NCBI GenBank assembly: GCA_003222155.1
Contig: QHUU01000064.1
Span: 1 to 58,348, forward strand
DNA: 58,348 bases
Reading direction: 5' to 3'
Source of the DNA: Gemmatimonadota bacterium
GTDB taxonomy: Bacteria; Gemmatimonadota; Gemmatimonadetes; Gemmatimonadales; GWC2-71-9
Part shown: positions 25,822-36,108 of the stretch, piece after piece
How positions within the stretch are numbered: position 1 is the stretch's first letter
How the letters are laid out: each line of letters opens with the position of its first letter
Notes under the pieces: generated by a model
What the model saw: only the letters and a program-made list of their open reading frames with translations
Told to the model about the DNA's origin: nothing
The model's database searches: none
Translations under genes and position numbers: made by a program

Positions 25822-26271
25822 TCAGAGCAGGACCGCCAGCGCGTCCGCCACCGCCTTCACGGCCTGGTGGTGTTTCACCGTGAAGCCTGCGGGCAGGTCC
25901 GAGTCGACGTCCAGTTGCCCGAGAATGGTGCGACCCCGGCGGATCAGGACGACCAATTCTGATTTGGTTTCGAGGTTGCAGGCGAGGTAATTGCCCACCG
26001 CCGCGACATCGGCGACGTTCTGGTCCCGGCCGGTCGCGACCGCGGTCCCGCACACGCCACGGCCCATGGGAATGCGCGTGTGCTCGGTCTCGCGGCCCGA
26101 GAACGCTTCGAGCACCAGCTCGTCGCCATGGACCATATAGGCGTACACCGAGGTGTAGGGCGCGCCCAGGGCGCGGATTTTCTCACACGCGAGGCGCAGC
26201 AGCTCAACGCGGGGCGCGTCGTGCAGGTGCGCGGCACGCAGCGCGCGCACGATCGGGGCGGTGGCGAGCAT
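25822..26271 (-). CDS. GAF domain protein, free-methionine-sulfoxide-reductase-like
   Basis: A single GAF domain of 149 residues that aligns well with free methionine-(R)-sulfoxide reductase (E. coli MsrC/YebR): IPMGRGVCGTAVATG, NVADV, NYLACN, SELVV and QLDVDSDL. In the E. coli enzyme three Cys matter (84, 94, 118). Here C74 and C98 keep the 24-residue spacing of 94 and 118, but the position of Cys84 is His64. It may therefore be a ligand-sensing relative or use another resolving thiol (C29 exists elsewhere). Divergent from the HEAT-repeat gene across 85 bases. Confidence 0.8.
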   Translation of the reverse strand: MLATAPIVRALRAAHLHDAPRVELLRLACEKIRALGAPYTSVYAYMVHGDELVLEAFSGRETEHTRIPMGRGVCGTAVATGRDQNVADVAAVGNYLACNLETKSELVVLIRRGRTILGQLDVDSDLPAGFTVKHHQAVKAVADALAVLL

Positions 26272-26356
26272 AAGGCTATATCTATCTTTAGCTCGGACCT
26301 CACGGAAGCCGGCCGCGTTGCCGGGGCTGGGCGTTCCCCCTAGATTGACCGGCCCG

Positions 26357-28132
26357 ATGTCGACGCACGAAACGCTCGCTGCGCGGTTCGCACGCTGCGT
26401 AACCCTGTTTCGCGACCCGGGCGCGCGGGACGACCAGAAGACGGAGTTCCGCGCGCTCCTCGGCTTGCTGAAGGACGCCGCCGTCAGCCTCCGGGCCGCC
26501 GGGGGACGCCTCGAAATCAACGGCATCCCGTGTGAGGGCGAGAGCCTGACCGCGCTGGTGCAGCGGCTCGACCTCCATGGCATCGGCGAGATCGCGCTGC
26601 CGGCGGAGCCACCCCCCCCGCAGCTGTTCGAGCTCTTCAGGGCGCTCGCCGACCAGCCCGGCGCGGACGACGTGCCGAGCCGCCTCGCGGCGGCGGGGGT
26701 CGACCGTATCCGCGTCACCCTCGCGTCCCCCGAGCGGCCGGAGCAGCCCCCTCCGGTCGCCTCACCGGACGACGTCGAGTCGCGCGAGGCGATCATTCCC
26801 AGGGCGTCCCGCCCCACCGGCACCGAGGGGATCCTGCGCGGCGAGCCGTGGCGCGACACCAAGTCCGTCCCCATCGATGGTGTGCCACTGGTGTCACACG
26901 ACCCGCCACCGCCTCCGGCGGCGGATGCGTTACCCGGCACCGCGCGCCCCGCGGCTCCGACGCCATCGGGGTCCCCGGGTCCCCCCGAACCCGCGGGGCC
27001 TCCCGTGCCCCGCGCCCGGGCGGGGGCGCAGCGCCCTTCCGCGCCCCCGCCGACACCGCCGGCTGCACCCGCGCCGCCCGCGCCGCCGTCCCCGAGCGCA
27101 CCGCGCCCGGCGGCTGCCGGGTCGCCGCCGTTGCCGGCCGGTGCCGCCGACGTAATGGCGCAGCTCGAGCGGAATCCGGCCGCCCCCATTGTCGGGGACC
27201 TGCTCGCGGCCCTGGTGCATCACGCCGAGCTGGCGCTGAAGCAGCGGCGGCCCGATCAGCTGCTTGGCGTCATCAGCGGCATTACGCGGGTGGAGGAGGC
27301 CGTCGCCGAGGAGAGCGGCATGCGGCGCCAGTACGCCATCGCCCTGCGCCGGGTCTACACCAAGTCGGCGCTGGATGCGCTGGTGCGTCTCCTGTCGGAG
27401 CCCAAATACCGGGCCGATGCAGTGGCTGCGTTACGGCGGGGCGGCGCGGGGGCCGTGGAGGTGCTGATGGATCTCCTGGTGGCGGCGCCCACGATGGACG
27501 AACGGCGCTCGGCTTTCGACGCCCTGCGACACATGACCGAAGGCACCGAGCAGCTCGTCCACGCGCTCGAGCACCGGGAGTGGTTCGTGGTGCGCAACGT
27601 GGCAGAGCTGATCGGCGAGCTCGGGATCGAGAAAGCCGTCCCCGCGCTGGCGCGGCGTCTCGAGCACGACGACGAGCGGGTGCGCAAGGCGGTGGCGCTC
27701 GCGCTCGCCAAGATCGGGACGCGGGCTGCGGTGGAGCCGCTGCGCCGGGCGCTGCACGACCCGTCGCCCGAGGTGCGGATGCAGGTCGCGTTGGGAATCG
27801 GCGGCCAGAAGTCGGCGGCGCTCGCCATGCCGCTGGTCGTCGCGATGGACGAGGAGAAAGACGAGGCCGTGCTGCGCGAGCTGATCCTCGCGCTGGGACG
27901 CATCGCCAGCCCCGACGCCGTGCAGGCGCTGATCAAGTGTTCGCAACCCGCGGGACGGATCTTCGGGCGCAAGGCCGCGTCGCTGCGTCTCGCAGCGGTG
28001 GAGGGGTTGCGACTCGCCGCGACGCCGGCGGCGCGCGGTACGCTCGACGGCCTGGCCGACGACGGCGACAAGCAGGTGCGGGCGGCCGCGCGGGCCGCCG
28101 TGAGCGAGCTGGGGCGCAAGCGGCGCGGCTAG
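26357..28132 (+). CDS. HEAT-repeat protein with long proline-rich linker
   Basis: Protein of 591 residues in three parts. An N-terminal helical region (about 1-135) includes LLGLLKDAA and LVQRLDLHGIGE. An acidic then Pro/Ala/Pro-rich low-complexity linker spans about 140-265. A C-terminal array of HEAT-like repeats (about 275-590) has units such as VPALARRLEHDDERVRKAVALALAKIG and AVEPLRRALHDPSPEVRMQVA. No signal peptide. Probably a protein-protein scaffold in the cytoplasm; partner unknown. Start: the ATG at 26357 opens the conserved part; an upstream ATG would run through the promoter region. Its TAG stop and the M42 TAG stop share one CTAG palindrome. Confidence 0.85.
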   Translation: MSTHETLAARFARCVTLFRDPGARDDQKTEFRALLGLLKDAAVSLRAAGGRLEINGIPCEGESLTALVQRLDLHGIGEIALPAEPPPPQLFELFRALADQPGADDVPSRLAAAGVDRIRVTLASPERPEQPPPVASPDDVESREAIIPRASRPTGTEGILRGEPWRDTKSVPIDGVPLVSHDPPPPPAADALPGTARPAAPTPSGSPGPPEPAGPPVPRARAGAQRPSAPPPTPPAAPAPPAPPSPSAPRPAAAGSPPLPAGAADVMAQLERNPAAPIVGDLLAALVHHAELALKQRRPDQLLGVISGITRVEEAVAEESGMRRQYAIALRRVYTKSALDALVRLLSEPKYRADAVAALRRGGAGAVEVLMDLLVAAPTMDERRSAFDALRHMTEGTEQLVHALEHREWFVVRNVAELIGELGIEKAVPALARRLEHDDERVRKAVALALAKIGTRAAVEPLRRALHDPSPEVRMQVALGIGGQKSAALAMPLVVAMDEEKDEAVLRELILALGRIASPDAVQALIKCSQPAGRIFGRKAASLRLAAVEGLRLAATPAARGTLDGLADDGDKQVRAAARAAVSELGRKRRG

Positions 28133-29199
28133 GTGGGAACGAAGCTGACCTTCGGGTCGAGCCGCCGCGCGAAGGCCGCGAGCAGCCGGGCGGCACGCTC
28201 GAGATCTTCCCGCGCCACCATCTCGTTCGGGCTGTGCATGTAGCGGTTGGGGACGCTCACCAGTCCGGTCGGAATGCCCCGCAGGGCGTTGTAGATCGCG
28301 TCGGCGTCCGTGCCGGTATCGTGCGGCGCCGCCTGGATGCTGTACGGGATCTTCTCGTCGTCGGCGCACGCCACCAGCATCTCGAACACCACCGGGCTCA
28401 CCGCCGAGCCGCGCGCCAGCACGGGACCGCCCCCGAGCTTGTGCTCACCGGCACGCTTCTTTTCCGCCCCCGGCCAATCGGTCGCGTGGGTGACATCCAC
28501 CACCAACGCGACGTTCGGATCGATCCCCACGGCGCTGGTGCGGGCGCCACCGCCGGTCCAGGCGATCTCCTCGCGCGTCGTGGCGACCGCGAATACGCCG
28601 GCGTGTTTGGGTCGCTGCTCGGCGAGCAGGCGCAGCGCCTCCGCCACGACGTAAGCGCCGATGCGGTTGTCGATGCTGCGCGACACGATGCGCGCGTTGG
28701 GGAATTCCTGCACCCCTGCGTCGAGCACCGCGGCGTCGCCCACGCGCACGCGCTCGAGCGCCTCCGCCTTGCTCGTCGCGCCGATGTCGATCCAGAGATC
28801 CGTGATCTTCGAGACCTTGTCCATGTCCTCGCGCTTCATCAGGTGCACCGCCTGCTTGCCGATGACGCCGCGCACCGCTCCGTTCAACGCCGTGATCACC
28901 ACCCGTTGACCCACCAGCACCTGCGAGTCCCATCCCCCGATCCCGGCGAAGTAGAGGTATCCCTCGTCGTCCACGTGCGTGATCTGGAGGCCGATCTCGT
29001 CGATGTGGCCGGCCAGCATGAGCCGGGGCGTGCCCTTGGCGTTCAGCACCGCGACCGAGTTGCCGTGCACGTCGGCCGTCACCTGGTCGGCGAACGCCTT
29101 GACCTCCTCCCGCCAGATGCGGGCGGGCGCCGTTTCGAACCCGGACGGCCCGGGCGTGTCGAGCAGTCGCTTCAGGAAGGCGAGCGTATCGCGCGTCAT
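28129..29199 (-). CDS. M42 family metallopeptidase (glutamyl/deblocking aminopeptidase type)
   Basis: Dinuclear zinc aminopeptidase of 356 residues, probably a cytoplasmic multimer that trims peptides. Expected ligands and catalysts: His65 in AGHIDEIG, Asp in RSIDNRIG, the Glu pair in TTREEIAW, Asp in VVDVTHA and His in YMHSPNEM. The PDZ-like insertion of the M42 family lies around residues 70-165. It is the last gene of the OPT-transporter operon and overlaps CapA as ATGA; peptide import followed by peptide trimming would be a coherent pair. Confidence 0.92.
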   Translation of the reverse strand: MTRDTLAFLKRLLDTPGPSGFETAPARIWREEVKAFADQVTADVHGNSVAVLNAKGTPRLMLAGHIDEIGLQITHVDDEGYLYFAGIGGWDSQVLVGQRVVITALNGAVRGVIGKQAVHLMKREDMDKVSKITDLWIDIGATSKAEALERVRVGDAAVLDAGVQEFPNARIVSRSIDNRIGAYVVAEALRLLAEQRPKHAGVFAVATTREEIAWTGGGARTSAVGIDPNVALVVDVTHATDWPGAEKKRAGEHKLGGGPVLARGSAVSPVVFEMLVACADDEKIPYSIQAAPHDTGTDADAIYNALRGIPTGLVSVPNRYMHSPNEMVAREDLERAARLLAAFARRLDPKVSFVPT

Positions 29200-30203
29200 G
29201 GTTTGGACGGGATGGGTGTCGAGAGACGTACGTGCAGACGGCGCCGCACGCTGTCGGCCGCCGCGCCCGTCGCGAGGGTCGGCTGCGGGCCGACGCGCAC
29301 GGGGACGGCGGAGACGCGCATCCGGCGGTCGGGGGCCACCGCGACGCGGAGAATGGCGGAGAGTTGCGCCCGCGGGTCGCTTTGCACGAACACGAAGTTA
29401 CCGAGCGATTGCACGATTGGCTTCCCCCGGGACCACACCACCGGCTGCAGCACGTGGGGGTGGTGCGCCAGCACGAGATCCGCGCCGGCATCGACCAGGC
29501 CGTACAACAGGTCGCGATGATAGTCGGGCGGCTCGTCCACGTACTCCCGGCCGCCGTGCACGCTCACCACGATCAGGTCCGCCCGGCCGCTGGCCTTGAG
29601 CTCGCGGATGGCGGGATAGATCCAGGCGGTGTCGCCCCACGCCACCCAGTTGGCGCCAGGGTGCTTGTAGAAGGTGTACGGCGCCGGATTCCAGGCGCGC
29701 GTGACCGCGAAAAACGCCACCCGCCAGCCCCGGCGCTCGAGGATCACCGGCTGCTCCGCCATGTCGCGCCCGAAACCCGAGCCGACGAAACGCACGCCCG
29801 CGTGCGTAAGCTGCCGCATCGTCTCTTCGGCGGCGGGTTGCCCACCGTCCCAGGCGTGGTTGTTCGCCGTGCTCACGATGTCGAAACCGGCCCGCGCCAG
29901 GGCCACGGCGGCGACCGGAGGCGCCGCGAAGACGCCCCCGGAGTCGGGCACGAGCGACGCGTCGGGGGCGATCGGGCTCTCGAGGTTGCCGAAGGTGATG
30001 TCCGCTCCGCGCAGCGACTCGAGCAGCGCGCGAAAGGGATAGAGCGTATCGCCCTGCAGCAGCCCCGCTCCGGCGACACGCCGGTCCAGGTTCAGGTCCC
30101 CCACCGCGCACAGCCGCAGCGTGTCCGTGGGCTGCTGAAGCAGCCCGCGTGGCACGTTCCACGACGCCACGTTCCACGCAACCAGCAGCACGCCGATCAT
30201 CAT
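29196..30203 (-). CDS. CapA family protein (calcineurin-like fold)
   Basis: Protein of 335 residues of the CapA/PgsA group, named for capsule and poly-gamma-glutamate production but broader in nature. The fold signatures are AVGDLNLDR, FGNLESPI, STANNHAWDGG, VSVHGG and LAHHPHVLQPV, ending in QSLGNFVF. A short hydrophobic N-terminus (about residues 2-12) could be an anchor or signal. It sits 15 bases after the cobalamin-binding-like gene, inside the OPT operon. No capsule genes are near, so a capsule role is not supported here. Confidence 0.88.
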   Translation of the reverse strand: MMIGVLLVAWNVASWNVPRGLLQQPTDTLRLCAVGDLNLDRRVAGAGLLQGDTLYPFRALLESLRGADITFGNLESPIAPDASLVPDSGGVFAAPPVAAVALARAGFDIVSTANNHAWDGGQPAAEETMRQLTHAGVRFVGSGFGRDMAEQPVILERRGWRVAFFAVTRAWNPAPYTFYKHPGANWVAWGDTAWIYPAIRELKASGRADLIVVSVHGGREYVDEPPDYHRDLLYGLVDAGADLVLAHHPHVLQPVVWSRGKPIVQSLGNFVFVQSDPRAQLSAILRVAVAPDRRMRVSAVPVRVGPQPTLATGAAADSVRRRLHVRLSTPIPSKP

Positions 30204-30218
30204 GCTGTCAGCCGGCCG

Positions 30219-31076
30219 TCAACGGGTGATCAACGCAGCGAGACGCTCGGCCGCGTCCACCAAGCGCGGCCCCGGACGTGACGTATAGGCGTTGCCGTCG
30301 ACGAACTCGACGCGGCGGCGGAGCAGCGCCCGCGCCTTGCCGGCGTGCACGGCGTCCAGCTCGACCCTGGCGCGCGCGACATCGAACCCGCACAGCGCCA
30401 CGAGGACCAGGTCGGGTTGGAGGGCCGTCAGGTCCGCCCAGGACCGTTGCCGCGAGGGCTGCCCGGGCGTGCCGGCCACGTCCTTGCCGCCGGCGAGCTC
30501 CACCAGCTCCGGGACCCAGTGCCCCGCCACGTAGGGGGGATCGACCCATTCCAGCACCAGCACCCGCGGTTTCGGTAGGGACGCAGCACGCTGGGCCCGG
30601 GCTGCGACGCGCCGCAGGCGGTAGCGCAACCCCGCCAGCAGCTCCTCCGCCTCGTCTCGCAACTCCAGGGCCTCGCCCACTCTGGCGATGTCCTCGAGCA
30701 CGCCGTGCAGCGTGTGGGCGTGCAGGGTCACGACCCAGGGGATCGGGATCAGCGTCGTCACCACCCGCGCGAGGTCGGCCTGGCCGATGGCGCAGACCTC
30801 GCACACCGACTGCCCGATCAGCACGTCGGGGCGCAGGTGCGCCACGAGGTCGACGTCCACCTCCACGGTCCCCACGCCGGTGCGCGTCGCCTCCGCCACC
30901 GCCCGATCGATCGCGCCCGACGGGAGCGCCGGATCGATGCGGCTGCGTGTGACCCGGGGGAGGGCACGCACCTGGGGCGGGAAGTCGCACACGTGCGACA
31001 CGCCGACCAGCCGACCCACCGCGCCGAGCGCGGCCACGATCTCGGTGGCGGCGGGGAGCAACGACACGATGCGCAT
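30219..31076 (-). CDS. Cobalamin-binding-like ABC substrate-binding-fold protein, no signal peptide
   Basis: BtuF-like protein of 285 residues (helical-backbone periplasmic-binding fold, COG0614 type). It begins directly with the first beta strand, RIVSLLPAATEI, and has VCDFPP and the CEVC motif (SVCEVCAIG) seen in the cytoplasmic-looking 'cobalamin-binding protein' subgroup. No signal peptide or lipobox is visible, which is unlike true BtuF. A corrinoid or another metal complex is possible. The start at 31076 lacks a clear Shine-Dalgarno; an upstream start would add 26 residues with no signal character. It lies 28 bases after the OPT gene. Confidence 0.82.
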   Translation of the reverse strand: MRIVSLLPAATEIVAALGAVGRLVGVSHVCDFPPQVRALPRVTRSRIDPALPSGAIDRAVAEATRTGVGTVEVDVDLVAHLRPDVLIGQSVCEVCAIGQADLARVVTTLIPIPWVVTLHAHTLHGVLEDIARVGEALELRDEAEELLAGLRYRLRRVAARAQRAASLPKPRVLVLEWVDPPYVAGHWVPELVELAGGKDVAGTPGQPSRQRSWADLTALQPDLVLVALCGFDVARARVELDAVHAGKARALLRRRVEFVDGNAYTSRPGPRLVDAAERLAALITR

Positions 31077-31104
31077 GCTGATAATGTAGGGTCGCCGCGC
31101 CTCA

Positions 31105-33276
31105 CTATTCTTTACGCAGGCCGACCCAGTACAGCAGCGCCCCCAGCGCCGCAAACAGCCCGAACGCGAGGGCGTTCGAGGCGGGCAGGCCGCCGAGGCT
31201 GTGGGACACCGGCACCCGCTCGGCGAGCGCGTCCGCCGACCCGAGGACGCCGGCGATCGCCGCCAGCACGATCCCGCAGATGGCGCCCCCTGCGATCAGG
31301 CCGCTCGAGAACAGGACCCCCGGTCCCGACTCGACCTCCGCGATCGACTGCTGCCGGGCGTGGGAGCGGCGCTCGATCAGCCAGCGCACCACGCCGCCGG
31401 CGAACAGAGCCGAAGACGTGGAGATCGGGAGGTACACGCCCACGGCGACGGGCAGAGCCTGCACCCCCATCAGCTCGATGGCGATGGTGATGAACACGCC
31501 CAGCAACACGAGGGCCCACGGCAGCTTGTGGGTGAGGATGCCGTCGGTGATGAGCGCCATGATCGTGGCCTTGGGCGAATCGAGGCGGGGGATGACCCGG
31601 CCGCGATAGTCGCGGATGCGACCGCCGATGCCGGGGTCGAGCACGTAGCGCAGCTGGCGTGTCGCAGGATCCATCAGGTACTTGCCCGCCGCGACGCCCT
31701 GGGTGACGACGTACACGCGCACGACCTGGTAGGTGGCCTGGTCGACGGAATCGCCGCCCGCGATGCGGAACCCCGACAGCGTGGCCGGAAGCACCTCGAC
31801 CGGCGCCCGGCCGCCGGGGGGCGGTGTCAGCGACTGTGTGGTGAAGGCGGCGTGGGTCTCGGGCACCGGGTACGTGTAGGCGCGGTTGAGGAGCGTGAGG
31901 GTCCAGCCGACGGCCAGCGCGGACGCGAGCGCTCCGACGAGGATGGCGATCTGCTGGCGCCGCGGAGTCGAGCCTACGAGAAAGCCGGTCTTCAGGTCCT
32001 GCGACGTATTGCCGGCGTTCGCGGTCGCCACCGCGACGACGGCGGCGATGGAAAGCGCCTGCACGCGGTGGTCCACGCCGGTCCAGCCGATCGCGACGAA
32101 GATGAGGCACGTACCGAGCAACGCCGCGATCGTCATGCCGGAAATCGGGTTCGCGGAGGAGCCGATCTGCCCGCAGATGCGCGAGGACACGGTGGCGAAG
32201 AAGAACCCGAAGATCACGATCAGCACTGCGCCCAGCAGATTCACGCCGAGCTGCGGCAGCAGGGTGAGGACGATGGCGAGTGCAATCGAGCCACCGACGG
32301 TGAGGGAGATGGGGAGATCGTCCTCGGTGCGCGGCCGCGTCATGGTCTGGCTCAGCCCGGCACCGCGCAGGTCTTTGAGGCTCGACGCGAACGAGCTCAT
32401 GATGGTCGGAAGCGAGCGGGCCAGGGCGATGATCCCGGCCGAGGCGACGGCGCCGGCCCCGATGTAGAAGACGAAGCTGGAGCGCAGATCGCCCGGACTC
32501 ATGTCGCGGATCAGTTTGACCGCCGGAAATCCGAATGGCTCGGTGAGGCCCGATCCCACCAGTTTGATCGCGGGGGCGAGCACCAGGTAGGCGAAACAGC
32601 CGCCGGCAAAAAGGTAGCCCGCGATGCGCGGGCCGATGATGTACCCCACCCCCATGAGCTCGGGGGATGTCTCGGTGAACACCGCCGCCCCCGGATAGAA
32701 GCCCAGGGCCTTGCCGGGCACGTCGGGCCAGAGCTTGAGCCCGGCCATCAGCCACTTGTAGACGAAGCCGACGCCGAACGCCTGGAAGACGCGCTTGGCC
32801 TGGAGGCCGCGCTCCTCGCCGGCGATCAGCACCTCGGCGCAGGCGGTGCCCTCCGGATAGATCAGCGTGTCGTGCTCCTTGACGATCAACGCGCGGCGCA
32901 GCGGGATCATCATCAGCACGCCCATCAGCCCGCCGGCCGTCGCGAGCATCGCCACGCGACCGATTTCGAGGTCGTAGCCCATCAAGAGGATGGCCGGGAT
33001 GGTGAACACCACCCCGGCGGCCACCGAGTCGCTGGCCGAGCCGGTCGTCTGCACGATGTTGTTTTCGAGAATCGAGGTCCGGCCGAGCGCGCGGAAGATC
33101 GTGATCGAGAGCACCGCGATCGGGATGGAGGAGCTCACGGTGAGCCCGATCTTGAGTGCCAGGTAGACGCTCGACGCGCTGAAGGTGAGGCCGAGCACCA
33201 CCCCCAGCAGCAGGGCACGCGGCGTGAGCTCGGCGGGGAAGTGGGTCGCGGGGATGTAGGGTTCGCGGGCGGGCAT
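31105..33276 (-). CDS. OPT family oligopeptide transporter
   Basis: Inner-membrane transporter of 723 residues with about 14-16 hydrophobic helices. It belongs to the bacterial OPT family: AELTPRALLLGVVLGL at the start, LGRTSILENNIVQTTGSASDS, IYPEGTACAEVL and GNTSQDLKTGFLVG. OPT proteins import small peptides or metal chelates driven by protons. A roughly 100-residue soluble insertion lies in the last third (about 505-615). I chose the ATG at 33276 because the family N-terminus begins there. First gene of an operon with the cobalamin-binding-like, CapA and M42 genes. Confidence 0.92.
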   Translation of the reverse strand: MPAREPYIPATHFPAELTPRALLLGVVLGLTFSASSVYLALKIGLTVSSSIPIAVLSITIFRALGRTSILENNIVQTTGSASDSVAAGVVFTIPAILLMGYDLEIGRVAMLATAGGLMGVLMMIPLRRALIVKEHDTLIYPEGTACAEVLIAGEERGLQAKRVFQAFGVGFVYKWLMAGLKLWPDVPGKALGFYPGAAVFTETSPELMGVGYIIGPRIAGYLFAGGCFAYLVLAPAIKLVGSGLTEPFGFPAVKLIRDMSPGDLRSSFVFYIGAGAVASAGIIALARSLPTIMSSFASSLKDLRGAGLSQTMTRPRTEDDLPISLTVGGSIALAIVLTLLPQLGVNLLGAVLIVIFGFFFATVSSRICGQIGSSANPISGMTIAALLGTCLIFVAIGWTGVDHRVQALSIAAVVAVATANAGNTSQDLKTGFLVGSTPRRQQIAILVGALASALAVGWTLTLLNRAYTYPVPETHAAFTTQSLTPPPGGRAPVEVLPATLSGFRIAGGDSVDQATYQVVRVYVVTQGVAAGKYLMDPATRQLRYVLDPGIGGRIRDYRGRVIPRLDSPKATIMALITDGILTHKLPWALVLLGVFITIAIELMGVQALPVAVGVYLPISTSSALFAGGVVRWLIERRSHARQQSIAEVESGPGVLFSSGLIAGGAICGIVLAAIAGVLGSADALAERVPVSHSLGGLPASNALAFGLFAALGALLYWVGLRKE

Positions 33277-33362
33277 AGGGCGGAGAATCTGAGGGCCGGC
33301 GGCAACAGTCGGTAGAGGGGCCGCGAGGCCAGGGTTTGTGTGCGCCCCGTCACGCGGCCCGT

Positions 33363-33382
33363 GTTCGCGATGATGCGCGAAC
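33363..33382. promoter_or_regulatory. 20-base inverted repeat between OPT and kinase genes
   Basis: GTTCGCG and CGCGAAC form perfect 7-base arms around ATGATG in the short divergent intergenic region. The dyad size and place fit a dimeric repressor or activator site. No regulator gene is near, so the binding protein is unknown. The remaining bases of this gap hold two copies of CCCGGGGT (33411 and 33425) and no recognisable promoter. Confidence 0.45.
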
Positions 33383-33443
33383 GTGACCAAACTGCGCAAT
33401 CCGCACGGAACCCGGGGTGTATCGCCCGGGGTACACAGGCCCG

Positions 33444-34895
<1,452 letters not shown>

Positions 34896-36058
34896 CGCGG
34901 GCCAGTCGCCGCGCGGCTTCCTGCAGCAGGTCTTCCGTCTTACAGAAGGCGAATCGCACCAGCCGCCGCCCCAGCTCCGGGCGGCTGAAGAAGCTCGCCC
35001 CCGGTACGGGAGCGACGCCGATCTCCTTGGTCAGCCAGACGGAGAACTCATCGTCGGGCAGGGGCGAGACACTCGAGAAATCCGCCAGTACATAGTACGC
35101 GCCCTGCGGCGGCGTGCAGCGGAAGCCCGCGTCCACGAGGGCCCGGCACAACAGGTCGCGGCGGGCACGGTACTCGCGGGCGAGCGTCGCATAGTAGTCG
35201 TCGTCCAGCGTCTCCAGCCCCACGGCGATCGCCTCCTGCAGCGGCGCGGGCGCGCCCACGGTCAGGAAATCGTGCACTTTGCGGATCGCATCGCTGGTCG
35301 CCGGCGGGGCGACGATCGTCCCGACGCGCCAGCCCGTCACGCTGAACGTCTTCGACGCGCCGCTGATGGTGATGGTGCGGTCACGCATCTCGTCGAGAGT
35401 CGCAATCGGGATGTGCTCGCCCTCGTAATAGATGTGCTCGTAGATCTCGTCGGTCACGGCGTAGGCATCGTGCCGCCGGCAGAGCTGGGCAATGGCCTCG
35501 AGCTCGCGCCGCGTGAGCACCCGGCCGGTGGGGTTGTTCGGCGTGCACACGACAATGGCCCGGGTCCGCTTGGAAAAGGCGGCCGCAACCCGGTCGAGGT
35601 CCAGCTCGGCGTCCACCGGCATAGGCACGTACACCGGCTTCGCGCCGCACAGGATCGCGTCCGGGCCGTAGTTCTCGTAGAACGGCTCGAACACGATCAC
35701 TTCGTCGCCCGGATCGACGATGGCGAGCAGGGCCGATGCCATCGCCTCGGTGGCGCCGCACGTCACCGTGATCTCGGTTTCGGGATTCACCGTCATGCCG
35801 TACCAGTCGGCGTACTTGCGGGCCAGGGCGTCGCGCAGCCGCTTGGCGCCCCAGGTGATCGCGTACTGGTTCACGTCGTCCGCGATCGCGCGCGCGGCGG
35901 CCTGTTTCAGCACCTGGGGCGCGGAGAAGTTCGGGAACCCCTGCGCCAGGTTGATGGCATCGTGCTCGCTCGCGAGCCGCGTCATGCCGCGGATCACCGA
36001 TTCGGTGAAGCCGTGGGTGCGTCGGGCGGTATGCATGCAGAGGAACTTACAACGAGAA

Positions 36059-36084
36059 AGGCCCCGGCGAGACTGCCGGGGCCT
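36059..36084 (-). terminator. Intrinsic terminator after the small secreted-protein gene
   Basis: A perfect 10-bp stem (AGGCCCCGGC / GCCGGGGCCT) with a 6-base loop lies 24 bases after the stop of the gene at 36109-36651. On the minus strand it is followed by TTCTCGTT. It separates that gene from the aminotransferase on the same strand. Confidence 0.75.
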
Positions 36085-36108
36085 CCGATCATACAGGGCC
36101 TCTAGGGC

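Noticed and set aside
25783-25962. Plus-strand start with a good GGGGGAG site, antisense to the GAF gene
   Set aside because: The product is Arg-rich with no family look and covers the conserved GAF C-terminus on the other strand.
31201-33315. Plus-strand open frame of 704 codons opposite the OPT transporter
   Set aside because: Shadow frame full of Arg, Gly, His and Glu; OPT signatures lie on the minus strand.
31077-33416. Possible cobalamin riboswitch before the OPT or the BtuF-like gene
   Set aside because: The gap before BtuF is only 28 bases and the OPT upstream region has no B12-box-like core (GCCACTG) or fitting folds.
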